Notes under the pieces: model-generated | What the model saw: only the letters and a program-made list of their open reading frames with translations | What the model was told of the DNA's origin: nothing | Databases searched by the model: none | Made by a program: the position numbers and the translations under genes | Assembly: GCF_037975245.1 (NCBI RefSeq) | Contig: NC_092572.1 | Span: 13,265,269 to 13,329,268 of the forward strand | From: Apostichopus japonicus | Lineage: Eukaryota; Echinodermata; Holothuroidea; Aspidochirotida; Stichopodidae | Direction: 5' to 3' | DNA length: 64,000 bases | Shown: piece by piece, positions 20,760 through 43,249 of the stretch | How the letters are laid out: the number at the start of each line of letters is the position of its first letter | How positions within the stretch are numbered: the first letter of the stretch is position 1

Positions 20760-23700
20760 TGCTAACAGTAACGTTCTGCGTAATGCAAGGTTAATATCAG
20801 CCGTTGACTGTAATAACAACATTGTATGGACCTTGTAAGCTAACGAAGGTCATAATAAACGGTGCCTAGGGCACTCGAACATCTTCTCCATCGCCATGTT
20901 TTTGTCGAGGCTCTGTCGCCAGCCGCAGTTTTAAAGACTGCCCCCACCAAAATTGGATTGCATCAGAAAATCAGATTTCATAATTGAATCAGCGTTACTA
21001 AATCTGTTTTGATGAATGTTATACCCAAATCCAAGTCAAGGCAGACAGAGGAAGTAAAAAAGTCAGTGTTCATCTATGATAAATTTCATACATTATTCCC
21101 CAAATTAAATCCATTGTCAATCAGCAATACTTGGAAAATCCCGTGAAAATATAGCAATCAAGTGTCACTTATAAACGTAGAACAAGTTACTCCCTTGGTA
21201 AAATATGCACATGTCTGTTGCCTATTGTTTAAACCATACATAGTACAATGTATGCTATATGAGGCAGGAAAATATATATGTTAACCTTCATGAAATATTT
21301 AACACAACATTGAGTTTATGTAAGTGTACGGACCAGATTTCTGCAGCCCCACTATTGTCTAATCCCTTGTTCTTCAGCAACCTGGACGATTTTGCTCTTC
21401 TGTTATTTTGTTTTATATGTAAAACCCCTTATCCTGAACTATATACAGTTCCTTACAATCTATGGCAATATCTTGACCTCGTTTCAGCGAAAATTGTGTG
21501 TCACTGCACTTATACGCGCCTACATTAAAAAAAACATCCATTTTACTAAACAGCTATCAAAAATATAACAGTTCTTGTTGCTGTAAGTTTGTAAAGAATA
21601 AAACACATTAAAGTAATGCGGAAGTCGAAATGGACAGATTCTCAAGAATAAAACTTCCAGTGATTCCAGAGAGACAAACTATTGCATACCTTGAATTAGA
21701 ACTATAGACTAGAATCACTCTTGAAAATGAATGAAGAATAAGAGAAGAAATGCGTGTATTATTACATAACGTGATACACGTAAGTTTAACACACAAAGCA
21801 CAATTATCTGCAACAATTCCATGTCTTTTATTGGATATTGATTACATTTCCGTCATTATCTAAAAGGAATTTAAAACGGTCAGAAAAAAATTTAAACATT
21901 CTATAGATTTACATTCACGATATTTCAAGCCTTGATGTCATCTTTTTGGTTTCCATAACTTAAAATTGTTAAGAGTGTCTGTTTAATGTCTTGTCCAGTT
22001 GGCATCAGCGGTGGAGAGTGTTAATTGTATACAGTATATTTGTTTTTTCCTTTTCTTTGTCTGTAAACTGGTTGAGGTCAGACATCGAGTGCAAAAGTAA
22101 CAAAACAATCGGCATACTAAAGCTCTTACTTTGTTATTAATGTGTTAGACTTCATGAAAAATTATTCGAACAAATAAGCTTGAAATGCAAGCACATTGGC
22201 CTTCACATTGTAGGCCAATGTGAATAATAATATAGTATCTGCATCCTGTTGAGGCATTTTCTAAATATGAACTGTATCATGTCATGCTTCAGAGCACTTG
22301 TACTGGCAGTATGAACATCATTTTTCTAACAGATAAAGGTTAGGAGGTATTCATTAAATGTTTGCGTACGTTTTGAACCACTTTGATATTAGAGAATAAT
22401 GCATATTGGTGAAAGTACTGGATTTTCCCCCAATCTTTAAGCAAAAGTTTAATCCATGGTATTTTAAGAATGAAGAAAACTTGTCATATTAGCAATGTCA
22501 CCATTAAACCCATAGTTAACAGCTATATGATACAACCTGGTAGGAAGCATTTAAGTTTGCCTATGTAATTGTCAATACAAATGCTATGTGTTAACACCAA
22601 CCTAACAACGACACTTGGGTTTATTAAGTTTAACTTGAAGTGGTTATTAACAGTATTAACGATCGTCTTATTCCTTGAACCCCAGCTTGATAAAAAGAGT
22701 GAGTAAATTATAGAGTCATTCATAAAATGAGATGTTGCGACATTTCGAAGGCTGCTTGAAGTTTGTAGATGGCGTTCTTCGTTAACTCACCAAACACTTC
22801 TTTTCTGCGGTCAATTGTTGATATCGTTAAGATTAATTACCCTCCCTTGTATAGTTACTGATTTAAGGGTTTATTTAGATTTTACTACTTATAGCAGGTT
22901 AATAATGCCAATATGGTTCAATATCTTGAATTCAAAGGAGATCTTTTTGCAGAATATTCGATGAATTGAATATCAAATCCATTGATATGTAGGCTATTTC
23001 AGAGCACAAATTATTTGACGTTCCTTGTCTCCTTGGAATTGGTTTCTACCGTTGATTACTCAGGACGAAAAATTCACCAGTTTGTATTGAATGCTTCCTG
23101 CTTGCGATACAAACTTATCTTCCTATGAATGTATAGCAATCATCATCGGTTGGTATGCAATATACAAAGGACCGAAAATAACTTTCCTACCAAATGAACT
23201 GCAGAGTGATATGAAGAAGAATGGTGTTTTAACCATCATGGGATCAAGTAATCGGAAGGTCATATGTTGAGGTATGTCCTAAGTTTGACTTCCATTTTAA
23301 TGGTCAGACTTTGCCCAATAACGTCGTTAAGGTGAAAATTAACGTGACTAATCCTTTGTAGTTTGAAATAAGCATTCAAAGAGACAGTCTCGCACTATTC
23401 AGACCTCTTTTATTTATTTTTCATTAAACATGCAACATGCAAAAGTGGCAAGATACAGACTTTTACTCAAATGTAAACAAATACACCAAATAAGGCAAAT
23501 TATAATACAACCAGCGAGACTGGCCATTTGAGATCAGTGGAAAAAGTGATATTTTAACATGATCATGTTACATTATCATGAGTATAGTAAGCCACACATA
23601 TAGCATGACGATTCGATAGAAATAACATACAGCCTACAAATCTTCAAGTAGATCAGAACCATTGCTATGAGTGCTTAATTTGTTATAAGTAATTTCAAAG

Positions 23701-24465
23701 TACTACAAACATCAATGGGACAAGATCAACAGAGAGCGCTATCATATCGGCCCAATCTAGTTCCGCGAAACTTAACAAATTGCATTCTCCGACTGCAGAT
23801 CATATTGGTTCCGTGAGATCACAAGAAGTTACGACAATTTTGTTCGTACTTATGGGAGAAAAGATCTTTTGAAACATATTGTCGAAGTTTCAAGTCAACC
23901 TATTTGTTTAAAGCACCGTCTATCTCGATTGGCCAAAATGCACAAGTGGAACCTCTCACTAGTTAACCACCCGATATTGCAGCGCCTACCGAAGAAAGCG
24001 ACAGAGAACCAAATTGACAACACATGCGAACTTGATAGATACTTTTAATTATGGAAACATGGAACAATAACATTATTCACCGATCAATATGTAAGATTAG
24101 TAGAAGTGATAATTTGAGTGTTACAATACAATAGGTTAATTTTGATGTTTTGTAATATATGTTTTACTAAGTTAAAATATACAAAATATACGTGGATTGT
24201 AAATAACGCAATTATTACACAGTACATGAAACACGCAAAAAGTAAAGAGGCTCCTTCCTCTTTCGGCAAACCTAACACTTAATATTTTAACAAAATAAAA
24301 CATAATATTGATTTACTTTGCTTACAGTTATTGACATGAACAAATGCATGAATGAAAATTTTATGCACAACCACTACCTTGCAACACAAGATTTGCACGG
24401 TCGTGCTAAAAGCAAAATACAAAACTGGAGAAATTTAACAATTACAAAATAACATTACTTAGCAT
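20760..24465. other. Gene-poor region
   Basis: I see no exon with supporting splice sites or family resemblance. The short open frames (for example near 21259-21528) have no recognisable domain. The last few hundred bases may be 3' untranslated sequence of the non-LTR element that follows. Confidence 0.4.
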
Positions 24466-24906
24466 TTAAATTATTGAAATAAGTATCATGAGTAACAAAA
24501 AGATAATGTTTGAGAAGTTTCTTAAAGCGGTTGATAGAAAGAATACTGCGAAGATCGAAAGGAAGAGCATTCCTTAATTTAGGTCCACATTTGGCAAAAG
24601 ACCGATCCCCGTACACAGTCAACGTCTTAGGAACAAGGAGAGTAGCAATGGAAACAGTAGAATTAAAAATAAGATCTCTTAAGTAAATAGGCGCTGAACC
24701 ATTACTACAGTTGTAAACAATTAAAATGATTTTGTAGATGATCCTTTCACGAACCAGTGCAGTTCCAGAAAGAGGTCAGACATACTATTTCTTTTCCTCC
24801 TGCCATAAACTAATTTAGCTGCACAAACCTGTACAAATTGTAATTTATAAAAAAGCTTAATTTCAATACCATAATATAAACAATTACAATAATCAAGCTT
24901 GGACAA
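24466..24906 (-). pseudogene. 3' end of a non-LTR retrotransposon ORF2, frameshifted
   Basis: The minus strand encodes SKLDYCNCLYYG and FVQVCAAKLV (the end of the reverse transcriptase). After a one-base frameshift near 24750 it continues with ERIIYKIILIVYNC, YGDRSFAKCGPKLRNALPF and FKKLLKHYLF, to a stop at 24466. This is the canonical C-terminus of CR1/L2/Rex-like ORF2 proteins. The rest of the element is absent. Confidence 0.85.
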
Positions 24907-24909
24907 AAT

Positions 24910-27300
24910 TTAAAGCAGTATTAAGAACTTTAAGTTGATCATAGATTAAAAAAGGCTTACGTTTTAGTTACATTTAAAACTCGGAAGTTTTTGCAAATAC
25001 GGTGGGATTATGGACCAATATCTATACTAAAAATCAACACAATGCCATGATCACAGTCGAGAGGGGTTGGGGGGGGGGGGCTAGGATACCTTATTCACCT
25101 GCATTTACATTGTCGTTCTTCCTGATTCACCGCTTCATTAACTACATGTACGTAAAGTCTAAACAGACTATATCAGCCTCATAGATTAACTCGAATTTTG
25201 CGTCGTTCAAGTTTCGGAACATAAGTAATCCGTTAGCCAATCGTATAAACAATTGATAGTACCAGAAACAATTAATTTAACCACAAAAGACATGTTTTGT
25301 TTAATAAATGCAGTTCATTATCAGATATGGCAACTCAGTCAATAGATCCAAAATAACTTCTCGAAAGAAAGCAGCTGTAACCTGCAAGCCACACACTCCT
25401 GTGACCTGATTTCGCTCCTCTGCTACACTTGCGAATACTTTTGTTTTGTTACAGTGTACACTTTTGTGCTGTGTTTTCTCTTCATCGTTCCTTCTAGTAT
25501 TTGCACCTATCCTTCAGAGGATAGATTTGTTCTAATTTTGGACTTTTTCATGCGCCCGTTTGGATAAAGCTTGTACTAGTCACAGACGATTACATCTCTT
25601 GCCTTCTGAATTTGTGTTCTCCCTGGTAAGCACCGTCTCCCTCTCTGGTAGTTTCGTGGCTTCTGAAAAAAAGTCGAAAAAAGTACAACTAGTTATCAAT
25701 GTAGTATAGGTATCTTAACTTTAGCTATGATTGTGTTACATAGTGCATTGTTTTGGCCCTAACAAAATGCCAAGACGAACTCGTACCAAAACGCCCTAAC
25801 AACACCTGGATATTTCCTTTGTTGAGCATTACACAGTTGGGACTCATCGTGGTGTAAGTACGTTCGGTACCATACTAGTAGAGTCATTAAATTTATATCA
25901 AAAAGATAGATATATTTTCATATTTGATAGCAAATAGTCAACTCCTATTTTAAGGTATTGGATATACGTGTAGTTCTCATTATATGTTATTTTCAATCAC
26001 TGTTATTAATTGATATTTAGTGTACTGATTGGCTCCACCAAAACCTAGAAGAATGATTTTAGTTGAACAATTGAATCACTTAGGAATTGTTTCGGCATTT
26101 CCAAACACTTAACAATTGGAGCATTTTAAGATTGTAGTGACTGGTTCACTAATGGTTAAATATCTGAGTTACTCCTTTGTTGACGTGTTTGCCATTTGGT
26201 AACAGTTTTATTTGTCATATTTATTTCGTGATCATGTTTTATCTAAAGAGCAATAATTCATTTTCCAATTCTATTGATTTGATTTTTTTAATCGAGGTAG
26301 ATGAAGAGAAAAACTAAGAGGAGAATTCAATGGAGGAAATACGGCATCATAAACTCAAATCAAGTTGGAAACCAATAAAGTACCAATAAAGGAATATGAA
26401 CGTTTGTTATTTTTGGGAAAGGTTCCCCAACAAATGTTGCTATAAATCGTTAGCTTGCATTTTTATCTATGACACGGACACACGCAAAGAGAGTCAAACG
26501 TCGAGCAACACTTAGCCATTGAGATAAGCATTAAATGTGGATGACGTGACATTCCTAAGGAATTGAAATTTATTATCACTGTACTTCTTTTATAAGGATT
26601 ATCTGTCTAACTCACCAAAGTAAGAATAAAGTCTGCTCAGTTCCATTTGCCAGTTCGAAAATTCAAGACAAGCTGGTCAGTTGAGTCCGAATGTTCACTT
26701 TTAATCACTATAAATAACAAAATGGTAACCATGATTTCAAATAAAACATAACATCTTCTAGTGTAAGTATAATGTTCTGAAGCCTCTGTCAATATATTAC
26801 TGCTATTTCTTTTTATTTCTTTGTCGAATGCCTTCATTCTGATTCCGATTACATTATCATTTTGCTGCACAGCTACCGTCGCCAAATGAGAGAAAGCATT
26901 TGTTGATCAATCAAACCACCAGCGGTGAGCTACCTGGTCTGTGGCACAACCTGTTGGTTTCACTCTTGCAAAACAATACATTTAGTAGAAATTTTATGAA
27001 ATTTCCGGAAGAATTATGTTGCTAATGTATTACAATTTTTAAAGGATCAATGTGCTTGCTATCATTCGTTGGTCGTTAATTTTTTGTTATGAAATATGAA
27101 ATTTTCGTTGGTAGAAAGGTTGGTCTTTTGCACACAATGGTATTATCATTGGCGTGATATTAAGGGAACATGTCAGATATGTGAAGGTCAAGAGACACGT
27201 AGCATATTCCCTTTAAATTGCACAGATTGAGAAGTTATATATCACAACCCTATACTCCATATTTCCTGTTTAATCAAGTTAATTATCATGCTCATCCCGT
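24910..27300. other. Gene-poor region
   Basis: No recognisable exons. A minus-strand open frame at 26637-26885 contains a hydrophobic stretch (MVTILLFIVI) but has no splice context or family match. Confidence 0.4.
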
Positions 27301-27317
27301 AAGATGATACACGTCTT

Positions 27318-27344
27318 GGGGGGGGGGGGGGTGGGGGGGGGGGG
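27318..27344. repeat. Poly-G tract
   Basis: Two runs of 12 and 10 or more G separated by one T, next to DNA that ends in the hammerhead-like motif at 27828. Possibly quadruplex-forming. Confidence 0.8.
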
Positions 27345-27827
27345 CTACCACGGTGGCCAAACTACATAGGCAAAATGTGCTAACCAAGATACAAGACGTT
27401 AACAATACGTCACGGACAGTCAACAAAATATCATCTGAAAATGGGTGCACAGCAGTACCGAGATTTGGGCAAGTTTCGTGTTCTTCTAACACTGATAGCT
27501 CAGTAACACTGCACTCGGCCAGCCTAGCTGCTAAGACCAAGATTTATTTCCGAGTTATTTCTATCATAGCTCTCTTCCACTCTTTTTCCACACCTTTCTG
27601 TCTTTGTCCCTCCCTAGTTTATTCCCTACCCCTTCCCCTTAATCCTCTCTTTGTACCTCTACTGTTATCTCCTACCCCTTCTCTTCCCCTGTTGTTTTCT
27701 TTCCTTCGTCTCTCCATCCCTTCTCTACCAATCCCCTTACATCATCTATCTTGTGTTCACCATGCTCATTAACCTGCCTGTATTCTGTGCGTGTTTTTGT
27801 CCCTTCTGTTATTCTGTCATTTAGCCT

Positions 27828-27858
27828 CTGAAGAAAATCCTGCTAGGATCGAAACGTC
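27828..27858 (+). ncRNA. Second hammerhead-like motif (retroelement-derived)
   Basis: ctgaaga, then aatcctgctaggatc able to pair as stem II (atcc/ggat), then gaaacgtc. This fits the CUGANGA - stem II - GAAA core and suggests a Penelope-type remnant. No coding part of the element is recognisable next to it. Stems I and III were not checked. Confidence 0.45.
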
Positions 27859-27961
27859 AGGCCAACTTAATTTTACACATGGGGAAAGTTAGGTAACAAT
27901 ATCAGATCTAGGCCTAACCAGTCACACAACTAGCCTATATTGTACGCTAGGCCTAACGTTA

Positions 27962-28156
27962 CTACTGTGTTCCGTTAAGACGAGCAATTTCGACATCGCT
28001 GTCCGATCCGGCCTCCTCTTCGGTGGTCTCCGGTTCGAACATGTTGGGAAAAACTTCCCCACGATTGTCAAGCATGCCCTCATTTCTCTTCGTTATCGCC
28101 ATCTGAATCTGAAACCTATGATCATTAAATTTACGATCAATGCCACTGGCAGCCAT
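27962..28156 (-). CDS. Small hypothetical acidic frame
   Basis: A 64-codon frame, MAASGIDRKFNDH... with an acidic end (TTEEEAGSDSDVEIA). I recognise no family. It lies downstream of gene B in the same direction but does not splice in frame onto its last identified exon. It could be a short gene, a retroelement piece or chance. Confidence 0.15.
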   Translation of the reverse strand: MAASGIDRKFNDHRFQIQMAITKRNEGMLDNRGEVFPNMFEPETTEEEAGSDSDVEIARLNGTQ

Positions 28157-28792
28157 TTCGCAATACGTGTGAGTTAGCTATGCTGTCTGTGGGTATTAGT
28201 GCGTGTATACCTAATGTATGTGGTAGCAGTTCCCTGCAATGCTATCATACAGTTTCGACTTGGTAAACAAATGACGACATTTGTTTCCTAACCGAGGCAA
28301 TGCAGCCGATATTTGCGGAGTTTATGTTGCTTGATAGGAGGAAAATACAAGCATTTTTTGAAAAAAGAAGTCATTCAATGTTTTGTTTGATGTCGTATGT
28401 ACCAAGCCGTGATTGTTCGCCTAAATCCCAATGTTAACTTGCAACAGACTGTTGAGGAAGGTATTATTTTCGCTAGTTTGAGATTTCTCCAAACTCAATC
28501 AATACAGTGCGCAGAACAGTTACATGTTTACCCTCTTCTGCGCTTCCCCGTGACGTCACAAAAACGATTATGTAAAAGTACTTGTTACGTTTAGTTAAGT
28601 TTTACATTATTGAAAGTCAACTCTATATGCCCCTTGACCTTTAAGCTGCACAACAGAAACAGTCTGGTGTTCATTCTTGCGTTTCTTGTTAAAGCATGAC
28701 AAGAGGGGAACAAAAAATTCCATTAATTCGTCATCAATCACATTTTAAATCCAAGTATATATAAGAAAATAAACCTCTAGACCTATTCTCAC

Positions 28793-38917
<10,125 letters not shown>

Positions 38918-38978
38918 TTTGATTTGGTTTCCTTTTATGTACGGTTAACGTTAAGTCTTTATATCTGAAATGGAATTA

Positions 38979-39162
<184 letters not shown>

Positions 39163-39199
39163 CTTTAGCAAGGATGGTACATGCGGTCAGGGAAAAAAT

Positions 39200-42049
39200 T
39201 GCTTTGTGTTTTTCGCAAAAATATGCTTAAGTGTGTTTGCATAATCACAAAATACTGCAATGCAGTAGAACTACTAAGGACTGTCGCCAAACATTTAAAG
39301 GGAATGCAAGGATCATTTGGCTCCTTTATTTCATAATTTTATCGCATTTGCAAACTTCTTAGCGCATTTGCTAACTGAACAGTTATGAGGCTCATCTGTT
39401 GTTTAGCCAGACTAGCCTAATATACTTTTAATTAACAATTGATATCTGCTTAACTTTGGGTAACACTTGCATAGTTCTCGTAAATTTGCCTAACAGTCGC
39501 CACCAAATTCAAACAGCTGCTTTAAAATGTATTACAATTTCTAATGAGAAGTTGTTGTCTTTTTCTTTATTTAAGTTGCATGTACAGGAATTATTTTAGT
39601 TAAAAAAACGGAAAAAAATAGTCCGTTCTTACTGTTCACATTTGCCAGTACGTAGGTGGCATGAAAGAATAAATATAGTTGAAAAATGACAATATTTATG
39701 TCCATTTTGATGGCAACTTGTAATGTCGCAAGAGCATCACATTTGGTATTCTGTCACCTAACTTCACATATGTATCATTTGTTTATGTATGGAACTGCCT
39801 GTGGTTTAGGATGCACCGGAAATCAGGTATTGACAGACAGATCACTCTGTCTTGACTCATGGCATTCGACACTTCCTTCCGTGTATTAAACAAATTCGTT
39901 TAATTCATCATTGGTATCTTGATCCATGTAGCTTCCATAATACATTACAAACTCAGAAATAACACAAAGAGCGCCTTCACTAAAGATGTTTTCACTGAAA
40001 AAAAGACTATTAAAATAGGGGCCACCAACCGAAAAGATAAGGCAAGGGGGTAGAAGACACATTCATTATCTATTATCTATTATCATTATATCAATTGTTC
40101 ATTCCAATGGGGGCGGAGGGCTTAAAAAAGCCCCCTAGATAATAAAAATAAATATCGATTGCTCTTTGGATGCATGCCCAAAGTGATCTTAATGATAAAC
40201 AAATTGAAACTCATGTAGATAATAGTTCATGGTGTGGATTCTATAAAAGTGTATGAACTGTTCTTCTATAGCCCCCACCCACCATGTTTTCTGAAAGTAA
40301 GTCACTTTTGCATATTTTAAAATCTTTAATGGGGCGATGTTATCTTTTCAAAGAACTGCACGATCATAATAAACGACTCGTAACCCTCTCATATCTTAAA
40401 CAACCCTAATCTACTGATGAAATAAATCTCGTACTCCTATGTGCATGACCTTTTGACCACATAACGTATTTTGTTTTAAGAAGTTATAAGAAAAACACAA
40501 ACAATGGGTCTCTGAGTTTTGGTTCCTACATTTACTCAATGTCCCACTCTGTCAAATATGCAATTTATTTTTGGAAAGATATAAGTAAATATATCGGTCA
40601 ATGTAAATATGCATGTTGTAGATGTTGGCATCTAAGTTTATCTTTTGTTTTGTCAATGATACAACAACGTAGCCAAACGATAATATAATGTAACTTTGTA
40701 AGTATGCAGATGATGCTATCTAGCTTTATCCTGTGTGTTGTCAAAGCTACGAATTTTTGCTTTTGTTTTACCAGTATAAGCGCGACAGGGTAATACAGGG
40801 TTGGGTTTTGTTACACGAGCCAGGTTACATGTTGGATCCGACCCTGATTTGAGTGTGCAACTATATGGAATAACCGCAATGTCCACTCTGGTAACACAAC
40901 ATTTATTGATCACTTAATCCCCCACCCCCAATAATAGTTTAGTTTAGTTAGTTTTTAGACTCAAGGATCAGGAAGCTTTACAGTAAATTATTTGAGACCC
41001 TATCCGTGTTAGACCGTGGATGAACACCGGTATATTTCAAGCCTTCTTTTTTCGATTTGTTTAAAGAATAACGAGGCAGGGGTGTGAATTCGCTTCCATT
41101 CCTGCTCCAGGGACCGCCATTTAACGTCCCCATCCGGCGAGAGTGTATATCACAGCAGCTAACTACTTTATCCAATACTAAAGGTAGGCACAGACATCCC
41201 ATTCGACATCACTGCAGTGCAGCCATGACGAATAAGTTGTATCGAAACCAAGTGAAGAATAGAAACAAACCCATTTCCCCAAGTTTACAAACCAAAGATA
41301 CCAAATCCACGGGAGACTCACTTCACACCCACATTACCACTACAATGCAGCGATTTTTGAATACTGTAGGTCAAGCGGAATGTTCCGGGAACCTAATGAT
41401 TGTGGGGCGGACAATCTAACCGCTGAACCACGCGTTTGCCTCATTGTTAAAACAGGTCTACAGTCTAATCGTGTATAAAGATGTTTTGTTTGATTTGAAA
41501 AATCGCACCTTTTTGTTACGATTACTTCATTCGCAGGGACAAAATGTTTCATCGATATTTTATAACTATTCAAATATAACAACATTTTGGATTTGTGCCC
41601 CATTTTGGTCAACATGTCGTTATTAAATTAAGTGTTCACGAAACTAGCTGATGTGTTGGTATATGGGCAACATTCATCACTATCAGTGGCATAACTATAT
41701 ATTCAGGTGCAGCATCACAGGGCTCAGACCACGTGGGTGGGGCTACAGTGACAAGTATACACACATCTGCCTAAGCCTAGTGTTGATATTAAAGGTGCAG
41801 TCGGTAATACCTACTGGGCATCCATTTATATGTACATATGTGCACTTTCTTTATTCTGCAAAGGCTTGGAATTTTCGAATCGTTAAATTGACCCTTCAAT
41901 CGAATATCTGACATCCTAGGTCGGAAACTAGCTATGCCCACCCTAGGAGTGAATATATTTGTTCATAGGCCTATACATCAACTGAATTGCTGCAGGCCTA
42001 TCAGAAAGTACATGTGTGTATGTGGATGCAAGTAACTGTATCGATAGGT
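39200..42049. other. Gene-poor region
   Basis: No supported exon. A degenerate tRNA-like stretch lies near 41375-41440 on the minus strand (gtggttcagcggttagattg, ggttcccggaac), probably a SINE fragment. Open frames here have no recognisable domains. Confidence 0.4.
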
Positions 42050-42144
42050 ACTGTACACAGGGACGTCGCTAGAGGGGGGGTGTGGGGGGGGTGTCTCACC
42101 CCCCCAATCTTGGTAAAAATTACGATAGTTGGAAAATTTGAGTG

Positions 42145-42240
42145 CGACAGTCGGAATTTCCGACTGTCGGAATTTCCGACTGTCGCCAGCTTCAATTCGG
42201 AATTTCCGACTGTCGCACTCTAATTGTTCTGACTGTCGCA
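42145..42240. repeat. Palindromic tandem repeat
   Basis: Units of gtcggaatttccgactg follow each other and are each self-complementary (ggaatttcc core), giving several alternative hairpins. It lies inside the transposon at 42058-43237. Confidence 0.85.
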
Positions 42241-42501
42241 CTTTTATTTTCATATGTTCTTGTAATTTGTGAGTGACATAAAATTTTCGATCAAAATTGA
42301 CCTTTAATCAGTCATATTTACCACGTTTTCCTCGTAACATTGAGAAATTGTATCTCGCGATCCTTATACTCCACCATACAAAACTTCGTATGATATTGAA
42401 TACTCTAAAAACAAAATACAACGTTCGCCAGCTTCAATTCGGATAATTTATGTATTAATTTTGCTATTGGGTGGGTCGACCCTGTTCGCTTGCTTCAAGT
42501 A

Positions 42502-42929
42502 CAGGGACGTAGCCAGGGGGAGCAGGGGAGCGACTGCTTTCAGTGTCGAAAAATATGTTTAAAAACTGTTGTTATTACACTGCTAATACACGGCGATAAC
42601 GATATTTGTTTTAAAGCCACTGCACATCTGGCTGTCTTACAAAATATGAAAGTTTATATTGTCCATCAGTTAAGTTCGTCAAATGTATTTCTGATATATT
42701 ATGTAAAAGAACATGTAAAAGAATTCAAACAGGAAAACAAAATCTGCTGATAATATGATATCATATGATAATGATGAAACTGGCAACAAATTGCACCAGA
42801 TCGCATCTAAGGACCTTCAATTGTTCAAAAATATCTCAAAGGGGAGGGGGACACCCCCTCCCCTTAGACCCCTCCCCCATAACAATCGCAAAAGGTGTTC
42901 CCTCTTTCAAACTCCTGGCTACGTCGTTG
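42502..42929. mobile_element. Short family 1 DNA transposon copy (nested)
   Basis: Left cagggacgtagccagg, right actcctggctacgtcgttg. The internal sequence matches 9645-10300 closely (gctaatacac.gcgataacga, catctggct, ttgtccatcagttaagtt). No matching target-site duplication is visible, so one end may have been rearranged. Confidence 0.78.
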
Positions 42930-43249
42930 TTATATATATTGTCTCTATGGTATACAATTAAAACGCCAATGCTAATCTATGGAAGCTTAAAAGTGCCATC
43001 AACATAAGCAAAAACTTTGCCCAATAAGGTACAAATGTATCGAAAAAAAGTTCGGAACATAAGTGCAGTCGCGAAAGATGGCTGACACTGACCGTATCGT
43101 TGACGATTAGTGCGGGGGTTGGGGGGGGGGGGGGGGTACAAGGCAGCAGTCGGAATTTTCTGGCTCCAAAACCCATCCAGTTGGAATTTCAGCCACTACA
43201 CCCCCCCCCCAATCATCAGGCCTTAGCTACGTCCCTGACTGTACATGGG

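Larger units (their letters stand above)
42058..43237. mobile_element. DNA transposon with 8-bp TSD, composite
   Basis: Begins cagggacgtcgct and ends tagctacgtccctg. The flanking 8-bp duplication actgtaca is perfect (42050-42057 and 43238-43245). It contains a palindromic tandem motif at 42145-42240 and, within it, the smaller family 1 copy at 42502-42929. No transposase frame. Confidence 0.88.

Noticed and set aside
27353-27772. 139-codon plus-strand Leu/Pro-rich frame
   Set aside because: Pyrimidine-rich low-complexity sequence leading to the hammerhead-like motif; no domain and no splice evidence.
28405-28460. Possible terminal exon of gene B (CCKLTLGFRRTITAWYI then stop)
   Set aside because: The phase would fit and an AACAG acceptor exists, but it has no LRR pattern and only one weak line of evidence.
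40716-41615. Several overlapping 65-110 codon frames
   Set aside because: No recognisable domains, no consistent splice signals, and a degenerate SINE fragment in the middle.
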